Shown here one piece after another: positions 23,112-35,400 of a stretch of 64,000 nt of DNA. Position 1 is the first letter of the stretch. Every line of letters starts with the position of its first letter. The DNA comes from Molanna angustata (taxonomy: Eukaryota; Arthropoda; Insecta; Trichoptera; Molannidae). The stretch lies in assembly GCA_963576475.1 (NCBI GenBank), contig OY754968.1:18939234-19003233 (forward strand), written 5' to 3'. The notes under the pieces are model-generated. The model saw only the letters and a program-made list of their open reading frames with translations. It was not told the origin of the DNA and made no database searches. Both the position numbers and the translations under genes were made by a program.

Positions 23112-23691
23112 GTATTATAAATTCAGGAGATCAGTTGACACATATACCTATATCTGTTGTGGCGATAACAGGTCAAATTTAAAACATTTGCCTCCATAAT
23201 TAGTCATTACATTTATGTACAAGTATGCTCACCAGATAGCACATTCTGGTATTGCTGGGAAAACCCATGAATCATACACGCGTCCACAAATGTCAAGTGA
23301 GATTACTCTTACTACTTAGTATGGTGTGCAAAAACAGCACGATGGAAATATTTCATTCACATAAATAATAATGATTAATATTATCAAATATCGTGTTTTT
23401 ATCTTTGTGGTACCTACATTTTAACAAAAAATAACTATTTTTTTTAACTTTGTTTACACCACGTATCGATTAAATTAGCGACCGGTTTCGGAACTAACCG
23501 TTCCCTCCTCAGGCAGAATTTCAACTTAACGCAGAATGTGACTTTGTGCTTAAAAGAAGGCTATGTATTTGTATATTGGTGGGAGGTCATTAGGGGCGGG
23601 TCTTCTGTAGAATGGCTTTGATTGTAGGAAAGGGGAAACATATTTAAAAGCATTTACTAAAAAAAGAATTTACTTGATTATTTATTACTAG

Positions 23692-26250
23692 CTTTTATGT
23701 CCCGCCGTTGGCCAAAAATGTAAATTAGTGAAGGAATAAGCAATCTTTTATATAATATTGTCACAAAAAATATTTGCTAATTCGTAGTATGAAAAGTAGT
23801 TTGAAATTTAATTGAGTTTAAGCGATGTAAAATGTTCAAGTGATGGCCACAACCCATTTGTTTTTATATATAAGTAGGTACATACAATTTCTGCACGCAT
23901 GGACTATGGTAAATGGTTTTAAATATGACTGATTATAAAGAGACAACGTTGTAAAGAGTTTGGATTTGGCCACAACCCCTATTTTTATATATTGTCATCG
24001 AACGCAAATGTGTTTTAAATATTTAGTAATTTTGGATGATGGCAAATGGCTTAAAAATTAAATAAACAAAAGTACTGAAAAGATTCTAGTGTTGGTCACA
24101 TCCCATTCGTTTTTATATTTTTCGTCAAGTGTGCATACCTATAGATTATTATATTTTTGTACAATAAAACTGATCTACATTACAGAAGAAGACTTAAATA
24201 GTTTTTAATTTGAATATAAACGTTGTGAAGAGTCCAGTAATGGCCACAACCCCGATTTTTTATTATATTGTCATCAAAATCAAATATGTAGTTATTGAAA
24301 ATTAAGCAATATATGATGATATAATAAATGGTGTAAATTTCGATTGAAAAAAAGTATTGAGAAGATTCTAGTGATGGTCACATCCCATTCGTTTTATGTA
24401 TTTTCGTCAAGTGTGCATGTTGTTTATAATATTTCTATACAATAGACTATAAGACTTAAAACTAACCCAAAAGACTAAATGAAAAAAAAGAATAAGTATA
24501 AGACTATAACAAATAGTTTGTAATAAAAACTGACCCAATGGTCTACATAAAAGATGCAATAGAAGAATTACACAATAGTAAATGTATTATATAAAAAACT
24601 GACCAAATGGTCTTCATAAAAGAAGAAGAAGATGAATTGAAATATAGGAAATATTTTATATAAAATTCACTCAACGTCTACATTAAATAAGAAAACGAAG
24701 AATTAGACTAAAGGAAATAGTTTGCGTAAAAACTAACCAAAAGATCTACAAAAAATAAGAAAAAGAAGAATTAGACTATAGAAAGTAGTTAATATAAAAA
24801 CTGACCCAAAGGTCTACATATTAGAAGAATAATTATACGTCAGGAAATAGATTGTATAAAAACTAACGCAAAGGTCAACATAAAAGAAGATGGTGCTTGA
24901 TGGGTGCTTGTTAAATTAATATTTGACATAGTACCTGTTAGTTTCCCGAGAAGCAATATTAAATAAATAAAGATAAAGAAGAATTAGACTAAAGGAAAAG
25001 TTTGTATGAAAACTCTCCCTTGGTCTACATAAAAGAGGAAAAATTAGACTATAGGAAGTTAGTTTATACAAAATTCAAAAAGGTCTGCATAAAATTAGAA
25101 AAAGAAGAAATACGTTAAAAGAAATAGTTGGTATCAAAACTGGCCCAGAGGTCTACATAAAATAAGAAGAAAAAGAATTTGATAATAGGAATAAGTTTGT
25201 ATAAAAACTCACCCAAAGGGCTACATAAAAGAAGATGAATTAGACTATAGGAAATAGTTTATTTATGAACTGTCCCAAATGACTTCACAAAAGAAGAGGA
25301 AGAAGAATTAAACTCCAAGAAATAGCTTGTATAAAAAATCACCCAAAGGTCTACTTAAATAAAAGAAGAATTTCACTATAGGAAATAGTTTGTAGATTGA
25401 ATGACATGTGTATTGTAGTTAACCTAAGATAGTTTAATAATTTTCCTATACGAAATTAGTATATTGTTGGTTTTTAAGTAGTATTAGGTATGTAGGTACC
25501 TACCTACAATGATGTTCTAAATTAATTCGAATTCGATTTATAACAAATTTTATTTGAATATCAGAATGTGTCCGTAACCATAGAACATGTAAAAAATATC
25601 AAATGGTTTGTAAACATTTTTTGAATAATATGTAGGTACCTACATTGGTTTGTTCGATGCCATAAAAATGAAAATTGTCCGAAATATCAAATATTATATA
25701 CAAATTATGCAATTTTATTATGCCTATATCTTTACTAATAATTAACAGACTTTTACAATATACGTCTTAAAACTTGCTGTAATGTCTTGTGTTTCATTTT
25801 ATTATTTCATAATTATATTTATTTCAAAGGTTTATTATTTTCAAGAACATATTCATTCGGTAGGAAAATGAAATATTGTATGAAAAGATATTAAAATGGC
25901 GGCATTTATGTACAAAACGCTTACTTTAAAAATAAGTTAAACATTATAATTATACAAAATATTCACCATGTTTTTCACTTAAACGCTAAGTTATACTTGA
26001 AAGTATATTTTTTTCGTGTAAATACGTACTTCTAACTTTTAAACTAACAGATATTTGCGTGCAAAATGTACACTTTTTTGACAGATACGTCTTGGAAAAT
26101 TTTGTATGAAAAAAATAATTATTGAAATATTTTTAAAATTCAGCATTTTTATGGCATTATTTTTAGCGTGACACTGCATCAGGTATACAGGTACACGTTC
26201 GCACATAAATTAGATTTTTAGATGCTCTTGGTTTTTCAGAAGGCGTGAGA

Positions 26251-26297
<47 letters not shown>

Positions 26298-26341
26298 ACA
26301 CACACACAGACACTAACATTTTGATTGCTTTATTACTTTAA
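23692..26341 (+). repeat. Giant inverted repeat, left arm
   Basis: Starts 'actagcttttatgtcccgcc' and ends 'aacattttgattgctttatt'. The complementary sequence is 27976-31026. Matching landmarks in mirrored order include 'gttggccaaaaatgt', 'gatggccacaaccca', the ~70-bp array, 'gtaggtacctacctac', 'caaaatgtacacttttttga', 'gacactgcatcaggtata', 'gcgtgagacaaacacac' and a CA microsatellite (26252-26309). Confidence 0.88.
26252..26309 (+). repeat. (CA)n microsatellite
   Basis: An almost pure CA run interrupted by one T and one G. Its mirror is the TG run at 28011-28058 in the other arm, so the microsatellite predates or was copied with the inversion. Confidence 0.95.
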
Positions 26342-26822
26342 GATATTTCTTTTTGAATTAATTGCTTTATTATTTCAAGTGACTTTAAATTATCTAAGCG
26401 TAAATCTACTTTATTCATGTGTAGAACTTTTGTAATTCAATCGATACGTGGTGTAAACGAAGTTAAAAATATAGTTAATAATGATTAAATCAATCTATAT
26501 AAATAAAAATGAAATTCTGTTCCATGGAAATCGTATCACTTAAGAACGGCTTATTGATATGGCCAAATGATCATAATAGTCCAAATGACATTTTCAGGAA
26601 AAGAAGAAAATAAAAAAATACCTACTTTAAAATTTGAAAATTCGGTGATAACTGAAAGTGGAATATTTGCTACTTTGTAAGTAGACAAATGTAGTTAGTC
26701 AGCTGATTTTTAAATTGTGAATCAAGTCAATCGTTTACATTAGTGACGAAAAATATTAAGCTTACACTAGTATTATCCGTAAGGTATTATAAATATACTC
26801 TTTGACTAGTATTGAATGTAGG

Positions 26823-27139
26823 GAGGGCCGGATAAACGTGTGTTTGCGCCCGTAGCAATAAATTTGAATCCGCCCCCCCCCCCAATTTTTTTGGAATTTT
26901 AAATGTAGAACAATTTAAAATTATGTAAAATTACATTGGGTTTAAAATGAATTAGTTTGTTAATATTACCTAAACCTACCTATATAGTTGTTTACAAAAA
27001 AATAGCCACAACAAAAGAGAACCGAGCGCCATACCTGTGGATTTTTGATTTATATAACATTTTAGAATTTTAAGCGCCCTTTTTAAGACTACCGCCCTGA
27101 CTTCTTGTTCCTGATTGTTCTATGATTTATCCGGCCCTG
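26823..27139 (+). mobile_element. hAT-type MITE (317 bp)
   Basis: Ends GAGGGCCGGATAAA ... TTTATCCGGCCCTG are inverted. Flanks AATGTAGG (26815-26822) and TATGTAGG (27140-27147) are an 8-bp target duplication with one mismatch, as for hAT. Internal landmarks 'gcccgtagcaataaatttga', an 11-base C run, 'aatttaaaattatgtaaaat' and 'agagaaccgagcgccatacc' are shared, reverse-complemented, with the larger element 44851-46492. It sits in the spacer of the giant inverted repeat. Confidence 0.82.
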
Positions 27140-27261
27140 TATGTAGGATTGGATATCTACCACCTTGGAACGGGATCTGCTTAGTGATTGTAATGGTTTG
27201 CTTGTAAATTTATTTATTACTTGTTTGTTTATTGGTTATTTAAAATAAATATGATTTAATG

Positions 27262-27488
27262 AGTGTAGGTATGTTGTGCGTGTGATCGATTAGTTTCAAG
27301 AGACTCATGTTTCTTGTGAAAATAAACGATTATAACGTTTCAGATTTCAGTGAGACATAAATAGATTTATTAATAAGTGTAGGTATGTTGTGCGTGTGAT
27401 CGATTAGTTTCAAGAGACTCATGTTTCTTGTGAAAATAAACGATTATAACGTTTCAGATTTCAGTGAGACATAAATAGATTTATTCCA
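27262..27488 (+). repeat. 114-bp tandem duplication (two copies)
   Basis: 'agtgtaggtatgttgtgcgt' through 'gacataaatagatttatt' occurs twice, starting at 27262 and 27376, essentially without differences: a recent duplication in the spacer of the inverted repeat. Confidence 0.9.
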
Positions 27489-28934
27489 TTACCTACTCTA
27501 ATAACCTTATTTAAGGTGGACTATATTTAAACAGGGAAACAACTTATTTAAAAATAAATACCTTGTGTAATTAAGATACATTAACAAAGATACATTTTAC
27601 AAAAAAAAACTTTTAAAATAAGATAGAATCGCGTAAATTAGGTGTATGAATTTGATTTACCTTATTGAATGTATCAATTATTCTAAGTATACCTACGATG
27701 TTTTTTTTTGTATCCGAAACTAGATTGTAAGTATGTATTTACCTAATGTATTTTTATAATAGGTTGGTAATTGGTAACATTGTCAATGCTAAGTGAACTA
27801 GAACGATAGGTACATAATTTTTATCTATGATCAAATCAACCAACATAATAATTAGTTACTTAATTTATTTCATCAGGATTCGTGTGAATCGAATTGACAC
27901 GGGAATTTGGCCTTAAAATGAAAACCGGATTAATACGTAAAATGTATTTTTTTACAACGCAATGATTGAGCTTCAATCTAAAGTAATAAAGCAATCAAAA
28001 TGTTAGTGTATGTGTGTGTGTGTGTGTGTGTATGTGTGTGTGTGTGTGTGTGTGTGTTTGTCTCACGCCTTCTAAAAAACCAAGAGCATCTAAAAATCTA
28101 ATTTATGTGCGAACGTGTACCAGTATACCTGATGCAGTGTCACGCTAAAAATTATGCGATAAAAATGCTGAATTTTAAAAATATTTAAATAATTATTTTT
28201 TTCATACAAAATTTTCCAAGTCATATCTGTCAAAAAAGTGTACATTTTGCACGCAAATATCTGTTAGTTTAAAAGTTAGAAGTAGGTATTTACACAAAAA
28301 AAATATATTTTGAAGTATAACTTAGCGTTTAAGTGAAAAACATGGTGAATATTTGGTATAATTATAATGTTTAACTTATTTTTAAAGTAAGCCTTTTGTA
28401 CATAAACGCCGCCATTTTAATATCTTTTCATACAATATTTCATTTTCCCACCGAATGAATATGTTCTTGAAAATAATAAACCTTTGAAATAAATGTAATT
28501 ATGAAATAATAAAATGAAACACAAGACATTACGGCAAGTTTTAAGACATATATTGTAAAAATGTATTATTTATTAGTAAAGATATAGGCATAATAAAATT
28601 GCATAATTTGTAAATAATATTTGATTTTTCTGACAATTTTCATTTTTATGGCATCGAACAAACCAATGTAGGTACCTACATATTCAAAAAATGTATCCGA
28701 ACCATTCGATATTACTTACGTGTTCGAATCGTTTCCATGGCTACAGAAAGAATGTGATATTCAAATAAAATTTGTTAGGAATCGAATTTATTTAGAAGGT
28801 TGTTGTAGGTAGGTACCTACCTAATACTATTTACTTACAAATCAACAATAATATACCTATACTGATTTCCTATAGGAAAATTATTTTATTTATTTATTTA
28901 TCAACCGTTTGTCCGATTATAATGAAACTTTGGT

Positions 28935-29585
28935 GAATTGTCGAGCGTATGCCCAGGATGGTTTTTGGATTTAAACTTTTTTCTTATTCTTCTTCTTCTT
29001 CGTGTATTTGGTCGTTTTACCTATGAAGGGGGAGTATCCTGGGAAAAGAAGGTCCGACTGTCCCTCCATCTCTTCACAGGTCTTCCAGGACGGGTTCTGC
29101 ATATAAACTTTTTTCTTCTTTTTCTTCAACGTGTACTTGGTCATCTTACCTATGAAGATGAACTATCCTGGGAGATGAAGGTCCAATTTTCCTTCCATCT
29201 CCTTGCAGGTTTCTGGATTTAAACTTTTTTCTTCTTCTTCTTCATCGTCTATTTGGTCATTTTACCTTTGAAGGTGGACTAACCTGGGAGAAGAATGTCC
29301 AATTTTCCTTCCATCTCTTCGCAGGTATCTGGATTTAAACTTATTTCTTCTTCTTCTTCTTCATCGTGTATTTTTGGTCATTTTACCTATGAAGTTGGAG
29401 AATCCTGGGAGAAGAAGGTCCAACTGTCCTTCCATCTCTTCGCAGGTATCTGGGTTTAAACTTTTTTCTTCTTCTTCGTGTATTTAGTCATTTTACCTAT
29501 TAAGTAGAGCATCCTGGGAAAAGAAGGTTCTTTCATCTCTTCGCGGTTCTTCCAGGATGGTTTCTGGATTTAAACTTTTCTTAAC
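28935..29585 (-). repeat. ~115-bp tandem array derived from a LINE RT C-terminus
   Basis: Five units carry 'cttcttcttctt', 'ttggtcattttacctatgaa', 'cctgggagaagaaggtcc' and 'ctgtccttccatctcttcgc'. On the minus strand each unit reads [14 protein letters not shown] followed by a stop and a GAA-rich tail. This corresponds to the [11 protein letters not shown] end and (GAA)n tail of the LINE at 34875-36315. A LINE 3' end has become a satellite. The 94-codon plus-strand frame at 28938 is a side effect. Confidence 0.85.
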
Positions 29586-29589
29586 CGAC

Positions 29590-29757
29590 TGATGGGACGG
29601 GATGTAATGAAGGGAAGGGAGGCACTAAAGGGCCTGAAGGGACGGGAGGTATAAAACTGCCTGAAGGGACGGAAGGTACTGAAGGGCCTGATGGGAAGGG
29701 ACGTAATGAGAGATTAAAGGGACGGGAGGTACTGAAGGGCCTGAAGCGGCGGGTCCT
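29590..29757 (+). repeat. G-rich minisatellite
   Basis: Repeats of 'ctgaagggacgggaggtac' and 'tgaagggcctgatgggaagg' in irregular units of about 24-27 bases. Several GGG runs in close order could permit G-quadruplex folding, though loops are uneven. It lies between the LINE-derived array and the ~70-bp array, only in the right arm. Confidence 0.8.
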
Positions 29758-31189
29758 GGAGTCTAATTCTTTTTCTTCTTAATTTTATGTAGACCTTTAG
29801 GGCAGTTTTTATACAAACTATTTCCTATTGTCTAATTCATCTTCTTCTTCTTTTATGTATACATTTGGGTCCTTTTTTATAAAAATTATTTCCTTTAGTC
29901 TAATTATTATTCTTCTTCATTTAAGTACGTAGACTTTTGGGAGAGTTTTAATACAAACTATTTCCAATAGTCTTATTCATTTTCTTTTATGTAGACCTTT
30001 TGGTCAGTATTTATACAAACTATTTCCAATAGTCTAAATATTCTTCTTCTTCTTTTTTGTAGACCTTTGGGTGAGCTTTTATACAATCTATTTCCAATAG
30101 TCTAATTCTTCTATTAGGTATATGTATTTTTACTTATTTTATGTAGACCATTGGAATAGTTTTTTATACAAACTATTTATTATAGTCTTATACTTATTTT
30201 TCTCTTTTTTATTTAGTCTTTTGGGTTAGTTTTAAGTCTAATAGTCTATTGTGCAGAAATATTATTAACGATATGCACACTTGATGAAAATACATATGAA
30301 ATGAATGGGATATGGGATGTGACGATATAACCTGCACTAGAATCTTTTCAATACTTTTGTTTAATTAAATTTAAACCATTTATATCATCCTTTTGAATAA
30401 TTTTCAACACCTAATATTTAAAGAATGGGGGTTGTGGCCATTACTGAACTCTTCACAACATTTATATTCAAATTAAAAACTATTTACTATAGTTCAAGTC
30501 TTCTTCTTCTTCGTTAATGAAGACTTTCAGTCAAATTGAGCAAAAATATAATGCACACTTGATGAAAAAATATAAAAACGAATGGGATGTGACCAATACT
30601 AGATCTTTTCAGTACCTACGTTTGTTTAATCAAATTTTAACCACATCCCAACATCCAAAATTACTAAATTTTCAATAGGTACACATTACAATTTGTTTTC
30701 GATGATAATATTTAAAAATGGGGGTTGTGGCCAAACCAATCTCTTTACAACGTTGATAAACAGTCATATTTAAAACCATTACGCATAGTCCATGCGAGCA
30801 GAAATTGTATAAATATTATACTTCATTCACACTTTATAGCAATATATAAAAATGAATGGGTTGTGGCCATCACTTGAACATTTTACAATACTTAAACTCA
30901 ATCAAATTTCAAACCACTTTTCATAGTCTGATATTGCAAAATAATTGGGTGACAATATTATAAAAACGATTGCTTTTTCTTTCACAATTTTACATTCTTG
31001 GCCAACGGCGGGACATAAAAGCTAGTTATAAATAATTTATCCATCCAGATACTAAAAACAAATCAAAGGGTAAGAGTTTGTGGGGGTGTCTATAGATACT
31101 ACCTATGAAACTTTAGTTTTTTTTTTTCATGTATGTCTTTGAAACAAGTACATAATATTATATTCATTTAATAAGCTGATACATACAAT

Positions 31190-31370
31190 TGGTCGAGGTA
31201 GGATTTAGGATTCGAATCCGGGTCGAATGGATTGCTATGGTAGTCCAGCGCACATCATTGGATGCAGAAGGCGCAAGACAGAGATGTCAGAGATTATAAT
31301 AATATATGGAGAGATATGGGGGAGGCCTATGTTCAACAGTGGACAGAAATGGCTGTATAAGTAAGTATTA
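31190..31370 (+). pseudogene. LINE RT C-terminal end
   Basis: From 31259 the plus strand reads WMQKAQDRDVRDYNNIWRDM then GEAYVQQWTEMAV and stop. This is a standard LINE ending (NW..LAQDR..W....EAY.QQW). Just upstream a 'gattcgaatccgggtcgaat' motif resembles a tRNA-like B box from a neighbouring fragment. 5'-truncated. Confidence 0.8.
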
Positions 31371-31424
31371 ATTCATCATTGGGATTAATTCTAGTGTATC
31401 GTACCACATCATCACTCCATTTCC

Positions 31425-31470
31425 TTATTTGGGGTAGGCAGAGAGAACCGAGTGTACCGCAGTCAAGTGT
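31425..31470 (-). mobile_element. Short LINE-tail fragment
   Basis: 'tatttggggtaggcagagag' 'aaccgagtg' matches the reverse complement of the TGATGGTATG-tail LINE 3' end. Very short. Confidence 0.4.
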
Positions 31471-31899
31471 TCCGCACCCACAGAAGAGGGAGTCTTTCTG
31501 TTCTGTGCCCGCACCCAAGTGTCCCTTTCCGCTTATACCAATATCAAAGAAGTACACTTTAGTAAAAAAATTAGTAAATCTCCCTTCCAGGTTTTACCCT
31601 TCACTCGGACCCTACTTATTTTGTAACGGATGTCATGGTTACAGATAAACAGGTATATTTTACACATACATGTGGGATATGATGCAATAACTATATTTGA
31701 TTTCTCTCTTATGTCTACATTACACCTACAAACTCAAACTTCTCTGAATTTCCAAAATATTTAGACCACCACACTATATTAGTTGCCTTCCGTTATTTGT
31801 AACCGGCAAACCTAAATGTTTTCACGGTAAACAAGGATTCGCAATTCATTATGTTTGTCGCGTCGCGTATATTATTCTTCAGTGCCTTCAGACATTTTC

Positions 31900-32307
31900 T
31901 CGAAAATATAAATTATATTATATAGTTGTCTCTTTTGTTCTTTAAGCGGACATCGAGTATTTCCGTGATGTGAAACGACGTGCAATTAACGTTTTTGTCT
32001 CTCTTTTACTCGGAATTTGTTGTATGTCGTATCTTTTCAGCAGGTATAGTGTTCCCTATATTCCTTGCACAAGGCATTGCACATGCGCATTCCATCCGTG
32101 CAACACGCCGCTAGTACTTTGTGTCACGCCACATGGCGGATTGTACCCGGTTACAATACACGCTTGTTAAAGTTCATGTTTCGAGAGGCTGTCAGTGTTT
32201 GTGATGATCAAATAAATGTCAAAATGATTCCAATTAGAATCCTGTTGAATTAACGTAGTAGTTTTTATAGTGTTTACTGTGATAAGCGTTAAATACAATC
32301 CAATAAG
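31900..32307 (+). promoter_or_regulatory. Probable promoter and 5' leader of the transporter gene
   Basis: About 400 bases directly upstream of the ATG, less AT-rich than the surroundings around 32060-32170, and free of the window's repeat families. It has no acceptor close to the start codon that I would insist on, so the leader may be contiguous with coding exon 1. No TATA box or initiator can be fixed with confidence. Confidence 0.35.
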
Positions 32308-32450
32308 ATGGGAGACGAAAAAAAATCGGATGAAAACAAAGTTGTGATGAAACGAAAAATCACCCTATTTAATGGGGTGGCTATAATCATAGGGACCATC
32401 ATCGGATCTGGAATATTTATTTCACCAACAGGAGTATTTGTATGTACGGA
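32308..32450 (+). CDS. Transporter coding exon 1
   Basis: ATG at 32308 (context aagATGG) opens 47 codons and two bases, ending at donor GTAAGT (32451). It encodes a short charged cytosolic N-terminus ([10 protein letters not shown]) and TM1 with the substrate-backbone motif GSGIF followed by SPTGV. Short charged tails are normal for this subfamily. Confidence 0.92.
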
Positions 32451-35400
32451 GTAAGTATATAAATATATACAAAGTAAATGTTTATATATTTCCCATGTTA
32501 TGTTTTTTTGTTTTAACTGTTGAAAATTTTATAAAAGTTTCGTCATTTTCTTTACCTTGTTAAGTTTTAAATTATAATTTTGTACGTACATTTTCTACTT
32601 TTAGGTAAGTACATACACTTTTTGTAAATTAATATTGTTTACAATTTATATGTCTATTTCAATTTAAGCTTGTTTTTATAATTTGTTTTGTGACATAAGT
32701 TATTAATTAATCACAGGTACATATTCTCTTATCATAATAAAATACATTTGTATCCCGGTTGTTTAATTTGTTATCTAAGTATATTATATATTTGGTTATG
32801 GTTAAATAATGTATTTGTGCACAATAATATACGAAATCTCCCACTTGCGCTAGTGTTTTCATTTTCCCGCGTTAAAACGAATATTAACAGGTGGTTTTTC
32901 CCGTTAGATAGTGATGAGCAAAAGTCTTGCTAGACCAAGCTTTACAAGACCAAGAGTCGTACAAGACTTATTTCTTATCTCTAATTGCTTCTCGGGCAAC
33001 TAACAGGTACCTACTATGTCTAATTTAACACGCCCCAATAACAAGTTGTCACACTCTGGAGACTTAAGATATCTATCGTTTCCCAGATCCAGACTGAAAA
33101 TATTAAACTGTGGAGAAACTATAATATGTCTCCACCGGGAGTCTTGGAAGCGTATTTACCTTTCCGTGTTGATTAGGAGGCAAGTACTGCCTCGAATTAA
33201 GCACTAGTTTGTTGCGTTAATGCACTTAAAAACTCGTGTTAAATTCAAGGCACATGTCCTCTAAATGCACACGGTTTAGCAACGCAAACTGTTCCTGCTA
33301 ATACGTGTTCAATTCAATAATAAGGATTTATGGGTTTATACTCATAAATCCATAATATTGAATATTTTAAGATATTTTGTTTTCTATACAAAACGTGTAG
33401 GTATATTATATGTGAGGATAGGATAGTATGGAGGTCAATCCATTTTTCCTACCCAGAATATGAAAACAGCATTATGGTATGCTTTGAGATTTAGTATCAA
33501 ATCTATTGAACGAAAAGATGATATATGTAGGTATATTAAAACCCAATGCACTATGAATTTACGTGTTAGTAAGGTTAATAAATTATCACGTGCGTTAAAA
33601 AGGATTAACCCAAAAGGAAGCCCAAAAATTGTTCATTTTTTGTATTTAAAGAACAATCCAGACTTGAAATGAAAAAGATATCATGAACATTCAATTTGAT
33701 TTTATGCATCTTTAAGTACATAGGTATATGTATAAGATTTATTTCTCTACGACACATAATTTTATTTTATTTTGTATAGCTTCAGGCCAACTAATAGGTA
33801 CTATGTCAATTATTAATTTAACACGCACTCAATAACAAGTTGCCACATTCTAAATTTTTAATCGTCTCACAGATCCAGACTGAAAACACAATTGAAAATT
33901 GTGTCTCCAACGAGAATCGAACCCGGGACCTTTGTCTCAGCAGTCATATATCAAACCAACTGAGCAATTAAGGCACAGTTATGGAGTAATTTAATACAAT
34001 GCTTTGTAAATGGATATTTTTGTAGGGGAATTTATGATGAATTTAAAAAATGTGCGGCGAACATTCATTAGAGATATGTTGAAAATACATAGATACATAC
34101 CATCACGCCATGTCCCTCACGGGTTAGGCAGAGAGAACCGAACGCCACTTACTTCTATCTTGACATACTTTCATCGCCTCGTCAACATTCATACATCGTC
34201 TTATACGTCATGTTCGTCTGTTGTTTACGCTTCAAACATTTCCTTCTTTCAAAATACCGTTCACATGGACGTGCCATCCCTTTCTTGGGCGGCCCCGACC
34301 TCATTCCATTCCTGTCCGCAATGTATATTTTCTTCGTCAGGAGTTCCTCATTCATTCTCCCCATGTGGCCATTAATAACATCTTTCTTTATCCTACATTC
34401 TTTCCTTATGTCCTCATTTCTGACCCTGTCATACATTGTTCTATTACAGATTCTTCTTCGCGATCTCATTTCAACTGCATTTACTTATTCAACTTTCGTG
34501 CGACTTCTGCCATGTCCAGGTTTCACTTGCATACGTCAAGGTTGGCACAAGATAGCGTTATGAATAGCAACTTTAGCATACTTTGATATGTTGCGGTCAT
34601 TCATAACTGGTTTAAGTAAAAAAATATATTTTTGGTATATTTTTTTAAAACGCAATCTTTATCATATTTCAGTAATTCTAAATTCAAATAGGGGTGTTTA
34701 GTTTATATGCTCTCTTATGTATCTACCCAAGTATTTCTAATACCTAGTTCCTACACCTAAAAAACCGATTGTTTGTTGCCAAACATGCTAACAAGATTAC
34801 TTTCAGAAAATGAATCCATATTATGTATTAGGTATTATTACCTACTTACCTTTATCGACCATTTATTACAAAATCTTCTTCTTCTTCTTCTTCTTCAGCT
34901 AGGACTATGTCCTGTAGTTCTCGGCACCTGTTCCTAGGAGGAGGACGTCCAGCTGTCCCTCCATCGTTTGGGTGGTCTTCCTGGAGGTCTGCTACCTGTA
35001 GGATGTTCATCAGCTGATATCCTCACTACTCGGTCTGAGCTTACTCTCCCCACGTGGTCTCTCCAGAAACGTCTTCTTGTTCTACCCCATCGTACCACGT
35101 CCTCAACATCACAAATTTTCCTTATTTCGGAGCTCCTCATTTGATCACGGAGGGTTACTCCTGCGATGGGCCGTAGAGTCTTCATCTCCGTGGTTCTAAG
35201 GAGACTTTTTGTACGGGTGGTGTCAGCTCTTGTCTATGGCGTATGTCATGATTGGTCTTATGCAAGTCTTGTAGATCCTGACTTTACTCTCCCTCAGCAT
35301 ATCCCTATTTCTCCACACAGCACTTCTCAGGCATCCAGCCACTACAGCAGCCTTGGTTGCTTGTTCATGTACTTCGTTATAGAGATCATTGCTGCTGGAT

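Larger units (their letters stand above)
23429..26482. mobile_element. TIR-bounded non-autonomous element containing the left arm of a giant inverted repeat
   Basis: The left end 'aataactattttttttaac' + 'tttgtttacaccacgtatcg' is mirrored at 26420-26482 ('cgatacgtggtgtaaacgaa' + 'gttaaaaatatagttaata'), giving inverted termini of about 45 bases with few mismatches. The inside has no transposase. From 23820 it holds five units of about 135 bases around 'ggccacaacccatttgtt'. From about 24450 to 25400 it holds about a dozen units of about 70 bases around 'ggtctacataaaagaagaag' and 'ggaaatagtttgtataaaaac'. A headless SINE A tail is inserted at 24893-24965. Confidence 0.6.
27976..31026 (-). repeat. 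Giant inverted repeat, right arm
   Basis: Reverse complement of 23692-26341, ending 'ggcgggacataaaagctagt'. It differs from the left arm by an extra block of about 870 bases (28885-29757) holding a LINE-derived array and a G-rich minisatellite. The ~70-bp array (29760-30250) and the ~135-bp 'gtggccatcactag' array (30290-30960) are in mirrored order. Divergence is visible throughout, so the duplication is not brand new. Confidence 0.88.

Noticed and set aside
26495..26580. Helitron-like 5' start (tctatataaataaaaatgaa ... aagaacggct)
   Set aside because: It resembles the common lepidopteran Helitron beginning, but no matching CTRR terminus could be placed at a sensible distance; left uncalled.
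28938..29222. 94-codon frame with hydrophobic repeats that looks membrane-like
   Set aside because: It is antisense to the LINE-derived tandem array; the hydrophobic look comes from CTT/TTC-rich sequence.
23692..31026. Reading the giant inverted repeat as two Helitrons by the outer ...AAAAGCTAGT ends
   Set aside because: CTAG followed by T is suggestive, but there is no clear 3' hairpin, and similarity continues a few bases beyond the CTAG on both sides.
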